Assembly: GCA_947623455.1 (NCBI GenBank)
Contig: OX392532.1
Location: 48,859,058 to 48,923,057 of the forward strand
DNA from: Mimachlamys varia
Lineage: Eukaryota > Mollusca > Bivalvia > Pectinida > Pectinidae
Length of the DNA: 64,000 nt
Direction: 5' to 3'
How positions within the stretch are numbered: the stretch's first letter is position 1; each line of letters opens with the position of its first letter. The position numbers were made by a program, and so were the translations under genes. Below are positions 39,231-52,489 of this stretch, one piece after another. Under the pieces are notes generated by a model, which made no database searches, was not told where the DNA came from, and worked only from the letters and a program-made list of their open reading frames with translations.

Positions 39231-42200
39231 CTCGTCACAGAGACATCGGTATTTGTTCACACAGACTTCTGTATCTTGTCACACATATTTCTGTATCTTG
39301 TCACACATACTTTTGTATCTCGTCACACGGACTTCTGTATCTTGTCACACAGACTTCTTCATAGTCACATAGACTTCTGTATCTTGTCACACAGACCTCG
39401 GTATCTTGTAACACAGACTTCTCTATCTTGTCACACATACTTCTGTATTTGTCACACAGGCTTCTGTATCTTGTCACAGAGACCTCGGTATTTGTACACA
39501 CAGACTTATCTATCATATCACACATACTTTTGTATTTTATCGCAAAAAAAGTTCTGTTTATCGTTACACAGATTTTTGTATCTTGTCACACAGACTTCTG
39601 TATATTTGTCGAACATACTTCTGTTTCTTGTCACACAAAGACTTCTGTTTCTCGTTACACAGACCTGTGTTTCCCGTCAAACGGACTTCTGTATCTTGTC
39701 ACAAATATTTCTGTATCTTGTCACACATACTTCTTCATATTCACACAGACTTATTCATAGTCACACAAACTTCTTCATAGTCACACAAACATCGGTATTT
39801 GTCCACACAGACTTTTGCATCTTGTCACACATACCTCTGTTTCTCGTCACACGGACTTCTTCATTGTCACAAATGCTTCTAAATCTTGTTACACTGACTT
39901 CAGTATTTGTCACATAGACTTAAGTATATCGTCACACATACCTCTGTATCTTGTCATACAAACTTCTCTATCATGTCACACATACCTCTGTGTCTCGTCA
40001 ACCATATTTTTGTATCTTGTCACACAGACCTCGGTATTTGTTCACACAGACTTCTGTATCTTGTCACATAGACTTCTGTATCTTATCATACAAAGACTTC
40101 TGTTTCTCGTTATGCAGATTTTTGTATCTCGTCACACAGACTCCTGTATCTTATCATACAAAGACTTCTGTTTCTCGTTACAAAGACTTCTGTATCTCGT
40201 CACACAGACTTCTGTATCTTTTCAAACAGACTTCTGTATCATGTTACACATACTTCTGTATCTCGTCACACCGACTTCTGTATCTTTTCACATAGATTTC
40301 TTCGTTTTCACACATACTTCTGTATGTTGTCTCACATATTTCTGTATTTGTCACACAGACTTCTGTATCATGTCACATGGACTTGTGTATCGTGTTACAA
40401 ATATTTCTTTTTTTTTCACACAGACCTTAGTATTTGTTCACAGAGACTTCTGTATATTTGTCACACATACTTCTGTATCTTGTCACATGGACTTGTGTAT
40501 CGTGTCACACATATTTCTGTATCTCGTAACACAGCCTTCTGTATCTCGTCAAACAGCTTTCTGTATCTTGTCACACAGCTTTCTGTATCTTGTCAAACAA
40601 AGACTTCTGTTTCTCGTTACCCAGACTTCTGTTTCCAGTCACATAAACTTCTGTATCTTGTCACACGGACTTCTGTATCTTTTAAAACAGACTTCTGTAT
40701 CATGTTACACATACTTCTGTATCTCGTCACACCGACTTCTGTATCTTTTCACATAGGTTTCTTCGTTTTCACACATACTTCTGTATTTGTCACACAGATT
40801 TCTGTATCATATCACATGGACTTGTGTATCGTGTCACACATATTTCTGGGTTTTTTCATACAGACCTTAGTATTTGTTCACACAGCTTTCTGTATCTTGT
40901 CACACAAAGACCTCTGTTTCTCGTTACCCAGACTTCTGTTTCCCGTCACATAAACGTCTGTATCTTGTCACACGGACTTCTGTATCTTTTAAAACAGACT
41001 TTTGTATCATGTTACACATACTTCTGTATCTCGTCACACAGACTTCTGTATTTGTCGCACAGGCTTCTTTATCTTGTCACACAGACCTCGGTATTTGTAC
41101 ATACAGACTTCTCTATCATATCACACATACTTTTGTATCTTGTCACATATACTTTTGTATTTGTCACACAGAATTATGTATCTTGTCACACACAGACTTC
41201 TCTATTTCGTCACACAGATTTCTGTATCTTGTAACACAGACATATGTATTTTGTAACACATATTTCTGTATCTTGTCACACAGACATCGGTATTTGTTCA
41301 CACAGACTTCTGTATCTTGTCACACAGACTTCTGTATCTTGTCACACATATTTCTGTATCTTGTCACACATACTTTTGTATCTCGTCACATGGACTTCTG
41401 TATCTTGTCACACAGACTTCTTCATAGTCACATAGACTTCTGTATCTTGTCACATAGACCTCGGTATCTTGTAACACAGACTTCTCTATCTTGTCACACA
41501 AACTTCTGAATTTGTCACACAGGCTTCTGTATCTTGTCACACAGACCTCGGTATTTGTACACACAGACTTATCTATCATATCACACATACTTCTGTATCT
41601 TATCGCAAAAAGCTCTGTTTATCGTTACACAGATTTTTGTTTCTTGTCACACAGACTTCTGTATATTTGTCGAACATACTTCTGTTTCTTGTCACACAAA
41701 GACTTCTGTTTCTCGTTACACAGACTTCTGTTTCTCGTCACACGGACTTCTGTATGTTGTCACAAATATTTCTGTATCTTGTCACACATACTTCTTCATA
41801 TTCACACAGACTTATTCATAGTCACACAAACTTCTTCATAGTCACACAAACCTCGGTATTTGTTCACACAGACTTTTGCATCTTGTCACACATACCTCTG
41901 TTTCTCGTCACACGGACTTCTTCATTGTCACACATACTTCTAAATCTTGTTACACTGACTTCTGTATTTGTCACATAGACTTAAGTATCTCGTCACACAT
42001 ACCTCGGTATATAGTCATACAAACTTCTCTATCATGTCACACATACCTCTGTGTCTCGTCACACATATTTTTGTATCTTGTCATGCAGACCTCGGTATTT
42101 GTTCACACAGACTTCTGTATCTTGTCACACAGACTTCTGTATCTTATCATACAAAGACTTCTGTTTCTCGTTATGCAGATTTCTGTATCTCGTCACACAG

Positions 42201-42845
42201 ACTCCTGTATCTTATCATACAAAGACTTCTGTTTCCCGTTACAAAGACTTCTGTATTATGTTACACATACTTCTGTATCTCGTCACACCGACTTCTGTAT
42301 CTTTTCACATAGATTTCTTCGTTTTCACACATACTTCTGTATGTTGTCACACATATTTCTGTATTTGTCACACAGACTTCTGTATCATGTCACATGGACT
42401 TGTGTATCGTGTTACACATATTTCTTTTTTTTTCACACAGACCTTAGTATTTGTTCACAGAGACTTCCGTATATTTGTCACACATACTTCTGTATCTTGT
42501 CACATGGACTTGTGTATCGTGTCACACATATTTCTGTATCTCGTTACACAGCCTTCTGTATCTCGTCACACAGCTTTCTGTATCTTGTCACACAGCTTTC
42601 TGTATCTTGTCACACAAAGACTTCTGTTTCTCGTTACCCAGACTTCTGTTTCCCGTCACATAAACTTCTGTATCTTGTCACACGGACTTCTGTATCTTTA
42701 AAAACAGACTTCTGTATCATGTTACACATACTTCTGTATCTCGTCACACCGACTTCTGTATCTTTTCACATAGGTTTCATCGTTTTCACACATACTTCTG
42801 TATTTGTCATACAAACTTCTTCATAGTCACACAAACCTAAGTATT
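39231..42845 (+). repeat. Right-domain block R2 (two units of about 2.06 kb)
   Basis: Second copy of the 28.3-31.7 kb block. A-runs are at 39544 (A7) and 41607 (A5, the shortest in the window, next to GCTCTG in place of GTTCTG). Compared with R1 it has an extra CACAGACTTC unit near 41,330 and small unit gains elsewhere, which moves the offset from 10,990 to about 11,100 bp. Confidence 0.8.
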
Positions 42846-42850
42846 TGTTC

Positions 42851-43297
42851 ACACAGACTTTTGCATCTTGTCACACATACCTCTGTTTCTCGTCACACGG
42901 ACTTCTTCATTGTCACACATACTTCTAAATCTTGTTACACTGACTTCTGTATTTGTCACATAGACTTAAGTATCTCGTCACACATACCTCTGTATCTTGT
43001 CATACAAACTTCTCTATCATGTCACACATACCTCTGTGTCTCGTCACACATATTTTTGTATCTTGTCACACAAACCTCGGTATTTGTTCACACAGACTTT
43101 TGCATCTTGTCACACATACCTCTGTTTCTCGTCACACGGACTTCTTCATTGTCACACATACTTCTAAATCTTGTTACACTGACTTCTGTATTTGTCACAT
43201 AGACTTAAGTATCTCGTCACACATACCTCTGTATCTTGTCATACAAACTTCTCTATCATGTCACACATACCTCTGTGTCTCGTCACACATATTTTTG
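42851..43297 (+). repeat. 239-bp tandem duplication
   Basis: The stretch from CTTTTGCATC through the GACTTAAG landmark to CATATTTTTG occurs at 42851 and again at 43090, exactly 239 bp later. Nearly all bases agree between the copies up to about 43,297, so this is a recent local duplication. It puts two GACTTAAG landmarks 239 bp apart, much closer than anywhere else in the window. Confidence 0.88.
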
Positions 43298-44246
43298 TTT
43301 CTCGTCACACAGACTCCTGTAACTTATCATGCAAAGACTTCTGTATCTCGTCACACAGACTTCTGTTTCTCGTTACAAAGACTTCTGTTTCTCGTCACAC
43401 AGACTTCTGTATCTTTTCAAACAGACTTCTGTATCATGTTACACATACTTCTGTATCTCGTCACACCGACTTCTGTATCTTTTCACATAGGTTTCTTTTT
43501 TTTTTCAAACATACTTCTGTATGTTGTCACACATACTTCTGTATTTGTCACACAGACTTCTGTATCATATCACATGGACTTGTGTATCGTGTTACACATA
43601 TTTATGGTTTTTTTCATACAGACCTTAGTATTTGTTCACACAGATTTCTGTATATTTATCACACATACTTCTGTATCTTGTCACATGGACTTGTGTATCG
43701 TCTCACACATATTTTTGTATCTCGTTACACAGCCTTCTGTAACTCGTCACACAGCTTTCTGTATCTTGTCACATAAGTTTCATCGTTTTCACACATACTT
43801 CTGTATTTGTCATACAGACTTCTGTATCATATCACATGGACTTGTGTATCGTGTTACACATATTTCTGGGTTTTTTCATACAGACCTTAGTATTTGTTCA
43901 CACAGACTTCTGTATATTTGTCACACATACTTCTGTATCTTGTCACATGGACTTGTGTATCGTGTCACACATATTTTTGTATCTCGTTACACAGCCTTCT
44001 GTAACTCGTCACACATCTTTATGTATCTTGTCACACAAAGACTTCTGTTTCTCGTTACACAGACTTCTGTTTCCCGTCACACAGACTTCTGTATCTTGTC
44101 ACACGGACTTCTGTATCTTTTAAAACAGACTTCTGTATCTTGTCACACATATTTCTGTATCTTGTCACACGGACTTCTGTATCTTGTCACGCAGACTTCA
44201 TCATTCTAACACAGACTTCTAAATCTTGTTACACTGACTTCTGTAT
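43298..44246 (+). repeat. Right-domain unit of about 1.05 kb type
   Basis: Continues from the duplication with TTTCTCGTCACACAGACTCC and then follows the order of 31.95-32.85 kb and of the 1,075-bp unit, including both CACATGGACTTGTG units and CACATCTTTATG. A private variant CATATTTATGG is present near 43,605. Confidence 0.72.
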
Positions 44247-46241
44247 TTGTCACATAGACTTAAGTATCTCGTCACACATACCTCTGTATCTTGTCATACA
44301 AACTTCTCTATCATGTCACACATACCTCTGTGTCTCGTCACACCTATTTTTGCATCTTGTCACACAGACCTCGGTATTTGTTCACACAGACTTCTGTATC
44401 TTGTCACACAGACTTCTGTATCTTATTATACAAAGACTTCTGTTTCTCGTTACAAAGACTTCTGTATCTCGTCACACAGACTTCTGTATCTTTTCAAACA
44501 GACTTCTGTATCATGTTACACATACTTCTGTATCTCGTCACACCGACTTCTGTATCTTTTCACATAGGTTTCTTTTTTTTTCAAACATACTTCTGTATGT
44601 TGTCACACATACTTCTGTATTTGTCACACAGTGTGTATCGTCTCACACATATTTTTGTATCTCGTTACACAGCCTTCTGTAACTCGTCACACAGTTTTCT
44701 GTATCTTGTCACACAAAGACTTCTGTTTCTCGTTACACAGACTTCTGTTTCCCGTCACACAGACTTCTGTATCTTGTCACACGGACTTCTGTATCTTGTC
44801 ACGCAGACTTCTTCATTGTCACACAGACTTCTGTATCTTGTCACACAGACTTCTTCATATTCACACAGACTTCTTCATAGTCACCACACAGACTTCTTCA
44901 TAGTCACCACACAGACTTCTTTATAGTCACACAAACCTCGGTATTTGTTCACACAGACTTTTGCATCTTGTCATACATTCTTCTGTGTCTCGTCACACGG
45001 ACCTCTGTATCTTGTCACGCAGACTTCTGTATCTTGTCGCACAGACTTTTGTATGTTGTTACACATACTTCTTTATGCTGTCACAAACATGCTGTATCTC
45101 GTTACACAGCTTTCTGTATCTCGTCACACAGCTTTCTGTATCTTGTCACACAGCTTTCTGTATCTTGTCACACAAAGACTTCTGTTTCTCGTTACCCAGA
45201 CTTCTGTTTCCCGTCACATAAACTTCTGTATCTTGTCACACGGACTTCTGTATCTTTTAAAACAGACTTCTGTATCATGTTACACATTCTTCTGTATCTC
45301 GTCACACCGACTTCTGTATCTTTTCACATAGGTTTCTTTGTTTTCACACATACTTCTGTATTTGTCATACAGACTTCTGTATCATATCACATGGACTTGT
45401 GTATTGTGTCACACATATTTCTGGGTTTTTTCATACAGACCTTAGTATTTGTTCACAGAGACTTCCGTATATTTGTCACACATTCTTCTGTATCTTGTCA
45501 CATGGACTTGTGTATCGTGTCACACATATTTCTGTATCTCGTTACACAGCCTTCTGTATCTCGTCACACAGCTTTCTGTATCTTGTCACACAGCTTTCTG
45601 TATCTACTCACACAAAGACTTCTGTTTCTCGTTACCAAGACTTCTGTTTCCCGTCACATAAACTTCTGTATCTTGTCACACGGACTTCTGTATCTTTTAA
45701 AACAGACTTCTGTATCATGTTACACATACTTCTGTATCTCGTCACACCGACTTCTTTATCTTTTCACATAGGTTTCTTTGTTTTCACACATACTTCTGTA
45801 TTTGTCATACAGACTTCTGTATCATATCACATGGACTTGTGTATGGTGTCACACATATTTCTGGGTTTTTTCATACAGACCTTAGTATTTGTTCACACAG
45901 ACTTCCGTATATTTGTCACACATTCTTCTGTATCTTGTCACATGGACTTGTGTATCGTGTCACACATATTTCTGTATCTCGTTACACAGCCTTCTGTATC
46001 TCGTCACACAGCTTTCTGTATCTTGTCACACAAAGACTTCTGTTTCTCGTTACACAGACTTCTGTTTCCCGTCATACAGACTTCTGTATCTTGTCACACG
46101 GACTTCTGTATCTTTTAAAACAGACTTCTGTATCTTGTCACACATATTTCTGTATTTTGTCACACGGACTTCTGTATCTTGTCACGCAGACTTCCTCATT
46201 CTAACACAGACTTCTAAGTCTTGTTACACTGACTTCTGTAT
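44247..46241 (+). repeat. 1,995-bp composite right-domain unit
   Basis: Begins like a 1,816-bp unit (CACAGTGTGTATCG junction near 44,630, landmark box near 44,840, CACAAACATGC near 45,085), then runs into two 440-bp repeats and ends at the next GACTTAAG landmark. It is thus a fusion of the 1,816-bp and 440-bp types. Confidence 0.78.
45100..45979 (+). repeat. 440-bp higher-order repeat, two units
   Basis: Units 45100-45539 and 45540-45979 have exactly the 440-bp period and internal order of the units at 26.24-27.56 kb. The second has a unit reading TATCTACTCACAC near 45,600 in place of TATCTTGTCACAC. A third partial unit follows from 45,980 and is cut short before the GACTTAAG landmark. Confidence 0.88.
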
Positions 46242-47319
46242 TTGTCACATAGACTTAAGTATCTCGTCACACATACCTCTGTATCTTGTCATACAAACTT
46301 CTCTATCATGTCACACATACCTCTGTGTCTCGTCACACATATTTTTGTATCTTGTCACACAGACCTCGGTATTTGTTCACACAGACTTCTGTATCTTGTC
46401 ACACAGACTTCTGTATCTTATTATACAAAGACTTCTGTTTCTCGTTACAAAGACTTCTGTATCTCGTCACACAGACTTCTGTATCTTTTCAAACAGACTT
46501 CTGTATCATGTTACACATACTTCTGTATCTCGTCACACGGACCTCTGTATCTTGTCACGCAGACTTCTGTATCTTGTCGCACAGACTTTTGTATGTTGTT
46601 ACACATACTTCTTTATGTTGTCACAAACATGCTGTATCTCGTTACACAGCCTTCTGTATCTCGTCACACAGCTTTCTGTATCTTGTCACACAGCTTTCTG
46701 TATCTTGTCACACAAAGACTTCTGTTTCTCGTTACCCAGACTTCTGTTTCCCGTCACATAAACTTCTGTATCTTGTCACATGGACTTCTGTATCTTTTAA
46801 AACAGACTTCTGTATCTCGTCACACCGACTTCTGTATCTATTCACATAGGTTTCTTTGTTTTCACACATACTTCTGTATTTGTCATACAGACTTCTGTAT
46901 CATATCACATGGACTTGTGTATGGTGTTACACATATTTCTGGGTTTTTTCATACAGACCTTAGTATTTGTTCACAGAGACTTCCGTATATTTGTCACACA
47001 TTCTTCTGTATCTTGTCACATGGACTTGTGTATCGTGTCACACATATTTCTGTATCTCGTTACACAGCCTTCTGTATCTCGTCACACAGCTTTCTGTATC
47101 TTGTCACACAAAGACTTCTGTTTCTCGTTACACAGACTTCTGTTTCCCGTCACACAGACTTCTGTATCTTGTCACACGGACTTCTGTATCTTTTAAAACA
47201 GACTTCTGTATCTTGTCACACATATTTCTGTATTTTGTCACAAGGACTTCTGTATCTTGTCACGCAGACTTCCTCATTCTAACACAGACTTCTAAATCTT
47301 GTTACACTGACTTCTGTAT
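46242..47319 (+). repeat. 1,078-bp mosaic unit
   Basis: Starts as an X-type unit at a GACTTAAG landmark, switches near 46,530 to the CACACGGACCTCTG / CACAAACATGC segment, then follows a 440-bp-type order that is one unit short (418 bp between the TTACACAGCC landmarks at 46640 and 47058), and ends with CTCATTCTAACAC. At least two joins are needed to explain it. Confidence 0.72.
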
Positions 47320-47795
47320 TTGTCACATAGACTTAAGTATCTCGTCACACATACCTCTGTATCTTGTCATACAAACTTCTCTATCATGTCACACATACCT
47401 CTGTGTCTCGTCACACATATTTTTGTATCTTGTCACACAGACCTCGGTATTTGTTCACACAGACTTCTGTATCTTGTCACACAGACTTCTGTATCTTATT
47501 ATACAAAGACTTCTGTTTCTCGTTACAAAGACTTCTGTATCTCGTCACACAGACTTCTGTATCTTTTCAAACAGACTTCTGTATCATGTTACACATACTT
47601 CTGTATCTCGTCACACCGACTTCTGTATTTTTTCACATAAGTTTCTTTTTTTTCAAACATACTTCTGTATGTTGTCACACATACTTCTGTATTTGTCACA
47701 CAGACTTCTGTATCATATCACATGGACTTGTGTATCGTGTTACACATATTTCTGTTTTTTTTCATACAGACCTTAGTATTTGTTCACACAGATTT
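47320..47795 (+). repeat. Start of a further right-domain unit
   Basis: Follows the X-type order from the GACTTAAG landmark through CTTATTATACAAAG, CTTTTCAAACAGAC, TCATGTTACAC, the T-run unit near 47,650 and the CACATGGACTTGTG unit. It is truncated where the 395-bp repeat begins. Confidence 0.72.
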
Positions 47796-48760
47796 CTGTA
47801 TATTTATCACACAGCTTTCTGTATCTTGTCACACAAAGACTTCTGTTTCTCGTTACACAGACTTCTGTTTCCCGTCACACAGACTTCTGTATCTTGTCAC
47901 ACGGACTTCTGTATCTTGTCACGCAGACTTCTTCATTGTCACACAGATTTCTGTATCTTGTCACACAGACTTCTTCATAGTCACCACACAGACTTCTTTA
48001 TAGTCACACAAACCTCGGTATTTGTTCACACAGACTTTTGCATCTTGTCACACATTCTTCTGTGTCTCGTCACACGGACCTCTGTATCTTGTCACGCAGA
48101 CTTCTGTATCTTGTCGCACAGACTTTTGTATGTTGTTACACATACTTCTTTATGTTGTCACAAACATGCTGTATCTCGTTACACAGCCTTCTGTATATTT
48201 ATCACACAGCTTTCTGTATCTTGTCACACAAAGACTTCTGTTTCTCGTTACACAGACTTCTGTTTCCCGTCACACAGACTTCTGTATCTTGTCACACGGA
48301 CTTCTGTATCTTGTCACGCAGACTTCTTCATTGTCACACAGATTTCTGTATCTTGTCACACAGACTTCTTCATAGTCACCACACAGACTTCTTTATAGTC
48401 ACACAAACCTCGGTATTTGTTCACACAGACTTTTGCATCTTGTCACACATTCTTCTGTGTCTCGTCACACGGACCTCTGTATCTTGTCACGCAGACTTCT
48501 GTATCTTGTCGCACAGACTTTTGTATGTTGTTACACATACTTCTTTATGTTGTCACAAACATGCTGTATCTCGTTACACAGCCTTCTGTATATTTATCAC
48601 ACAGCTTTCTGTATCTTGTCACACAAAGACTTCTGTTTCTCGTTACACAGACTTCTGTTTCCCGTCACACAGACTTCTGTATCTTGTCACACGGACTTCT
48701 GTATCTTGTCACGCAGACTTCTTCATTGTCACACAGACTTCTGTATCTTGTCACACAGAC
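47796..48760 (+). repeat. 395-bp tandem repeat, two full units and a partial third
   Basis: The marker TATTTATCACACAGC occurs at 47801, 48196 and 48591, each 395 bp apart. In the normal order TATTTATCACAC is followed by ATACTTC, not AGCTTTC, so the repeat arose after a deletion that joined TATTTATC to the CACACAGCTTTC unit. The second and third copies add a further join, CCTTCTGTA to TATTTATC, which is the tandem-duplication breakpoint. Each unit holds one landmark box and one CACAAACATGC unit. Confidence 0.9.
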
Positions 48761-49009
48761 TTCTTCATATTCACACAGACTTCTTCATAGTCACCACACA
48801 GACTTCTTCATAGTCACCACACAGACTTCTTTATAGTCACACAAACCTCGGTATTTGTTCACACAGACTTTTGCATCTTGTCACACATTCTTCTGTGTCT
48901 CGTCACACGGACCTCTGTATCTTGTCACGCAGACTTCTGTATCTTGTCGCACAGACTTTTGTATGTTGTTACACATACTTCTTTATGCTGTCACAAACAT
49001 GCTGTATCT
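48761..49009 (+). repeat. Landmark-box segment leading into 440-bp repeats
   Basis: Holds two CTTCATAGTCACCAC units, CTTTATAGTC, AACCTCGGTATTTG, CTTTTGCATC and the CACAAACATGC unit in the form CTTTATGCTGTCAC, a form shared with 45.07 kb and not with the 395-bp copies (CTTTATGTTGTCAC). Confidence 0.7.
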
Positions 49010-50350
49010 CGTTACACAGCCTTCTGTATCTCGTCACACAGCTTTCTGTATCTTGTCACACAGCTTTCTGTATCTTGTCACACAAAGACTTCTGTTTCTC
49101 GTTACCCAGACTTCTGTTTCCCGTCACATAAACTTCTGTATCTTGTCACACGGACTTCTGTATCTTTTAAAACAGACTTCTGTATCATGTTACACATTCT
49201 TCTGTATCTCGTCACACCGACTTCTGTATCTTTTCACATAGGTTTCTTTGTTTTCACACATACTTCTGTATTTGTCATACAGACTTCTGTATCATATCAC
49301 ATGGACTTGTGTATGGTGTCACACATATTTCTGGGTTTTTTCATACAGACCTTAGTATTTGTTCACAGAGACTTCCGTATATTTGTCACACATTCTTCTG
49401 TATCTTGTCACATGGACTTGTGTATCGTGTCACACATATTTCTGTATCTCGTTACACAGCCTTCTGTATCTCGTCACACAGCTTTCTGTATCTTGTCACA
49501 CAGCTTTCTGTATCTTGTCACACAAAGACTTCTGTTTCTCGTTACCAAGACTTCTGTTTCCCGTCACATAAACTTCTGTATCTTGTCACACGGACTTCTG
49601 TATCTTTTAAAACAGACTTCTGTATCATGTTACACATACTTCTGTATCTCGTCACACTGACTTCTTTATCTTTTCACATAGGTTTCTTTGTTTTCACACA
49701 TACTTCTGTATTTGTCATACAGACTTCTGTATCATATCACATGGACTTGTGTATGGTGTCACACATATTTCTGGGTTTTTTCATACAGACCTTAGTATTT
49801 GTTCACAGAGACTTCCGTATATTTGTCACACATTCTTCTGTATCTTGTCACATGGACTTGTGTATCGTGTCACACATATTTCTGTATCTCGTTACACAGC
49901 CTTCTGTATCTCGTCACACAGCTTTCTGTATCTTGTCACACAGCTTTCTGTATCTTGTCACACAAAGACTTCTGTTTCTCGTTACCCAGACTTCTGTTTC
50001 CCGTCACATAAACTTCTGTATCTTGTCACACGGACTTCTGTATCTTTTAAAACAGACTTCTGTATCATGTTACACATACTTCTGTATCTCGTCACACCGA
50101 CTTCTGTATCTTTTCACATAGATTTCTTCGTTTTCACACATACTTCTGTATGTTGTCACACATATTTCTGTATTTGTCACACAGACTTCTGTATCATGTC
50201 ATATGGACTTGTGTATCGTGTTACACATATTTCTTTTTTTTTCACACAAACCTTAGTATTTTTTCACAGAGACTTCTGTATATTTGTCACACATACTTCT
50301 GTATCTTGTCACATGGACTTGTGTATCTCGTCACACATATTTCTGTACCT
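49010..50350 (+). repeat. 440-bp higher-order repeat, two units plus one of 461 bp
   Basis: Landmark C-GTTACACAGC occurs at 49010, 49450 and 49890, exactly 440 bp apart, and next at 50351, 461 bp on. The order inside the first two units matches 45.1-46.0 kb. The third unit includes the CACAAACC and TATTTTTTCACAG variants near 50,250 that also mark the short units of the dimeric repeat at 57.5 and 61.4 kb. Confidence 0.88.
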
Positions 50351-51748
50351 CGTTACACAGCCTTCTGTATCTCGTCACACAGCTTTCTGTATCTTGTCAC
50401 ACAAAGACTTCTGTTTCTCGTTACCCAGACTTCTGTTTCCCGTCACATAAACTTCTGTATCTTGTCACACGGACTTCTGTATCTTTTAAAACAGACTTCT
50501 GTATCATGTTACACATACTTCTGTATCTCGTCACACCGACTTCTGTATCTTTTCACATAGGTTTCTTCGTTTTCACACATACTTCTGTATTTGTCACAAA
50601 GACTTCTGTATCATATCACATGGACTTGTGTATCGTGTCACACATATTTCTGGGTTTTTTCATACAGACCTTAGTATTTGTTCACACAGCTTTCTGTATC
50701 TTGTCACACAAAAACTTCTGTTTCTCGTTACCCAGACTTCTGTTTCCCGTCACATAAACGTCTGTATCATGTCACACGGACTTCTGTATCTTTTAAAACA
50801 GACTTCTGTATCATGTTACACATACTTCTGTATCTCGTCACACAGACTTCTGTATTTGTCACACAGGCTTCTGTATCTTGTCACACAGACTTCTGTATCT
50901 TGTCACACAGACCTCGGTATTTGTACATACAGACTTCTCTATCATATCACACATACTTTTGTATCTTGTCACACATACTTTTGTATTTGTCACACAGAAT
51001 TATGTATCTTGTCACACACAGACTTCTGTATTTCGTCACACAGATTTCTGTATCTTGTAACACAGACATATGTATTTTGTAACACATATGTCTGTATCTT
51101 GTCACACAGACATCGGTATTTGTTCACACAGACTTCTGTATCTTGTCACACATATTTCTGTATCTTGTCACACATACTTTTGTATCTCGTCACACGGACT
51201 TCTGTATCTCGTCACACCGACTTCTGTATCTTTTCACATAGGTTTCTTTGTTTTCACACATACTTCTGTATTTGTCACACAGACTTCTGTATCATATCAC
51301 ATGGACTTGTGTATGGTGTTACACATATTTCTGGGTTTTTTCATACAGACCTTAGTATTTGTTCACAGAGACTTCCGTATATTTGTCACACATTCTTCTG
51401 TATCTTGTCACATGGACTTTTGTATCGTGTCACACATATTTCTGTATCTCGTTACACAGCCTTCTGTATCTCGTCACACAGCTTTCTGTATCTTGTCACA
51501 CAGCTTTCTGTATCTTGTCACACAAAGACTTCTGTTTCTCGTTACCCAGACTTCTGTTTCCCGTCACATAAACTTCTGTATCTTGTCACACGGACTTCTG
51601 TATCTTTTAAAACAGACTTCTGTATCAGGTTACACATACTTCTGTATCTCGTCACACCGACTTCTGTATCTTTTCACATAGGTTTCTTCGTTTTCACACA
51701 TACTTCTGTATTTGTCACACAGACTTCTGTATCATATCACATGGACTT

Positions 51749-52270
51749 GTGTATCGTGTCACACATATTTCTGGGTTTTTTCATACAGACCTTAGTATTT
51801 ATTCACAGAGACTTCTGTATATTTGTCACACATACTTCTGTATCTTGTCACATGGACTTGTGTATCGTCTCACACATATTTTTGTATCTCGTTACACAGA
51901 CTTCTGTTTCCCGTCACACAGCTTTCTGTATCTTGTCACACATACTTCTGTTTCTTGTCACTCGGACTTTTGTATGTTGTCACACATATTTCTCCATTGG
52001 CATACATAATTCTGTATTTTGTCACTCACAGACTTCTGTATCGTGTGTCACACAGACTTCTGTAATTCGTCACACAGAATTCTGTATCTTTTCACACAGA
52101 CTTCTTCATTGTCACACATACTTCTGTGTGTTGTCACACAGACTTCTGTATTTTTCACACAGACTTCTGTATCTTGTCACACAGACTTCTGTATCTTGTC
52201 ACACATACTTTTGAATTTGTCACACAGAATTATGTATCTTGTCACACACAGACTTCTGTATCTTGTAACA
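51749..52270 (+). repeat. Anchor module, copy 5
   Basis: Carries TATTTATTCACAGAG, CTCCATTGGCATAC, CACTCACAGAC, TAATTCGTCAC and CAGAATTATG. Compared with copies 3 and 4 it has lost several units near 51,900, where TTACACAGACTTC meets TGTTTCCCGTC directly; copy 6 shares this loss. Confidence 0.77.
52156..52199 (+). repeat. Two consecutive consensus 22-bp units (reference example)
   Basis: Positions 52156-52177 and 52178-52199 are two identical units reading CACACAGACTTC then TGTATCTTGT. They fix the unit length at 22 bp. Inside each unit ACAGA-CT-TCTGT is a 12-bp near palindrome with 5-bp arms. The common variants elsewhere replace CAGAC by CATAC, CATAT or CGGAC, and CTTGT by CTCGT or GTTGT. 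Confidence 0.95.
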
Positions 52271-52489
52271 CAGACTTATATATTTTGTAAGACAAATTTC
52301 TGTATCTTGTCACACAGACATCGGTATTTGTTCACACAGACTTCTGTATCTTGTCACACATATTTCTGTATCTTGTCACACCTACTTCTGTATCTCGTCA
52401 CACGGACTTCTGTATCTTGTCACACAGACTTCTGTATTTGTCACACAGGCTTCTGTATCTTGTCACACAGACCTCGGTATTTGTACATA

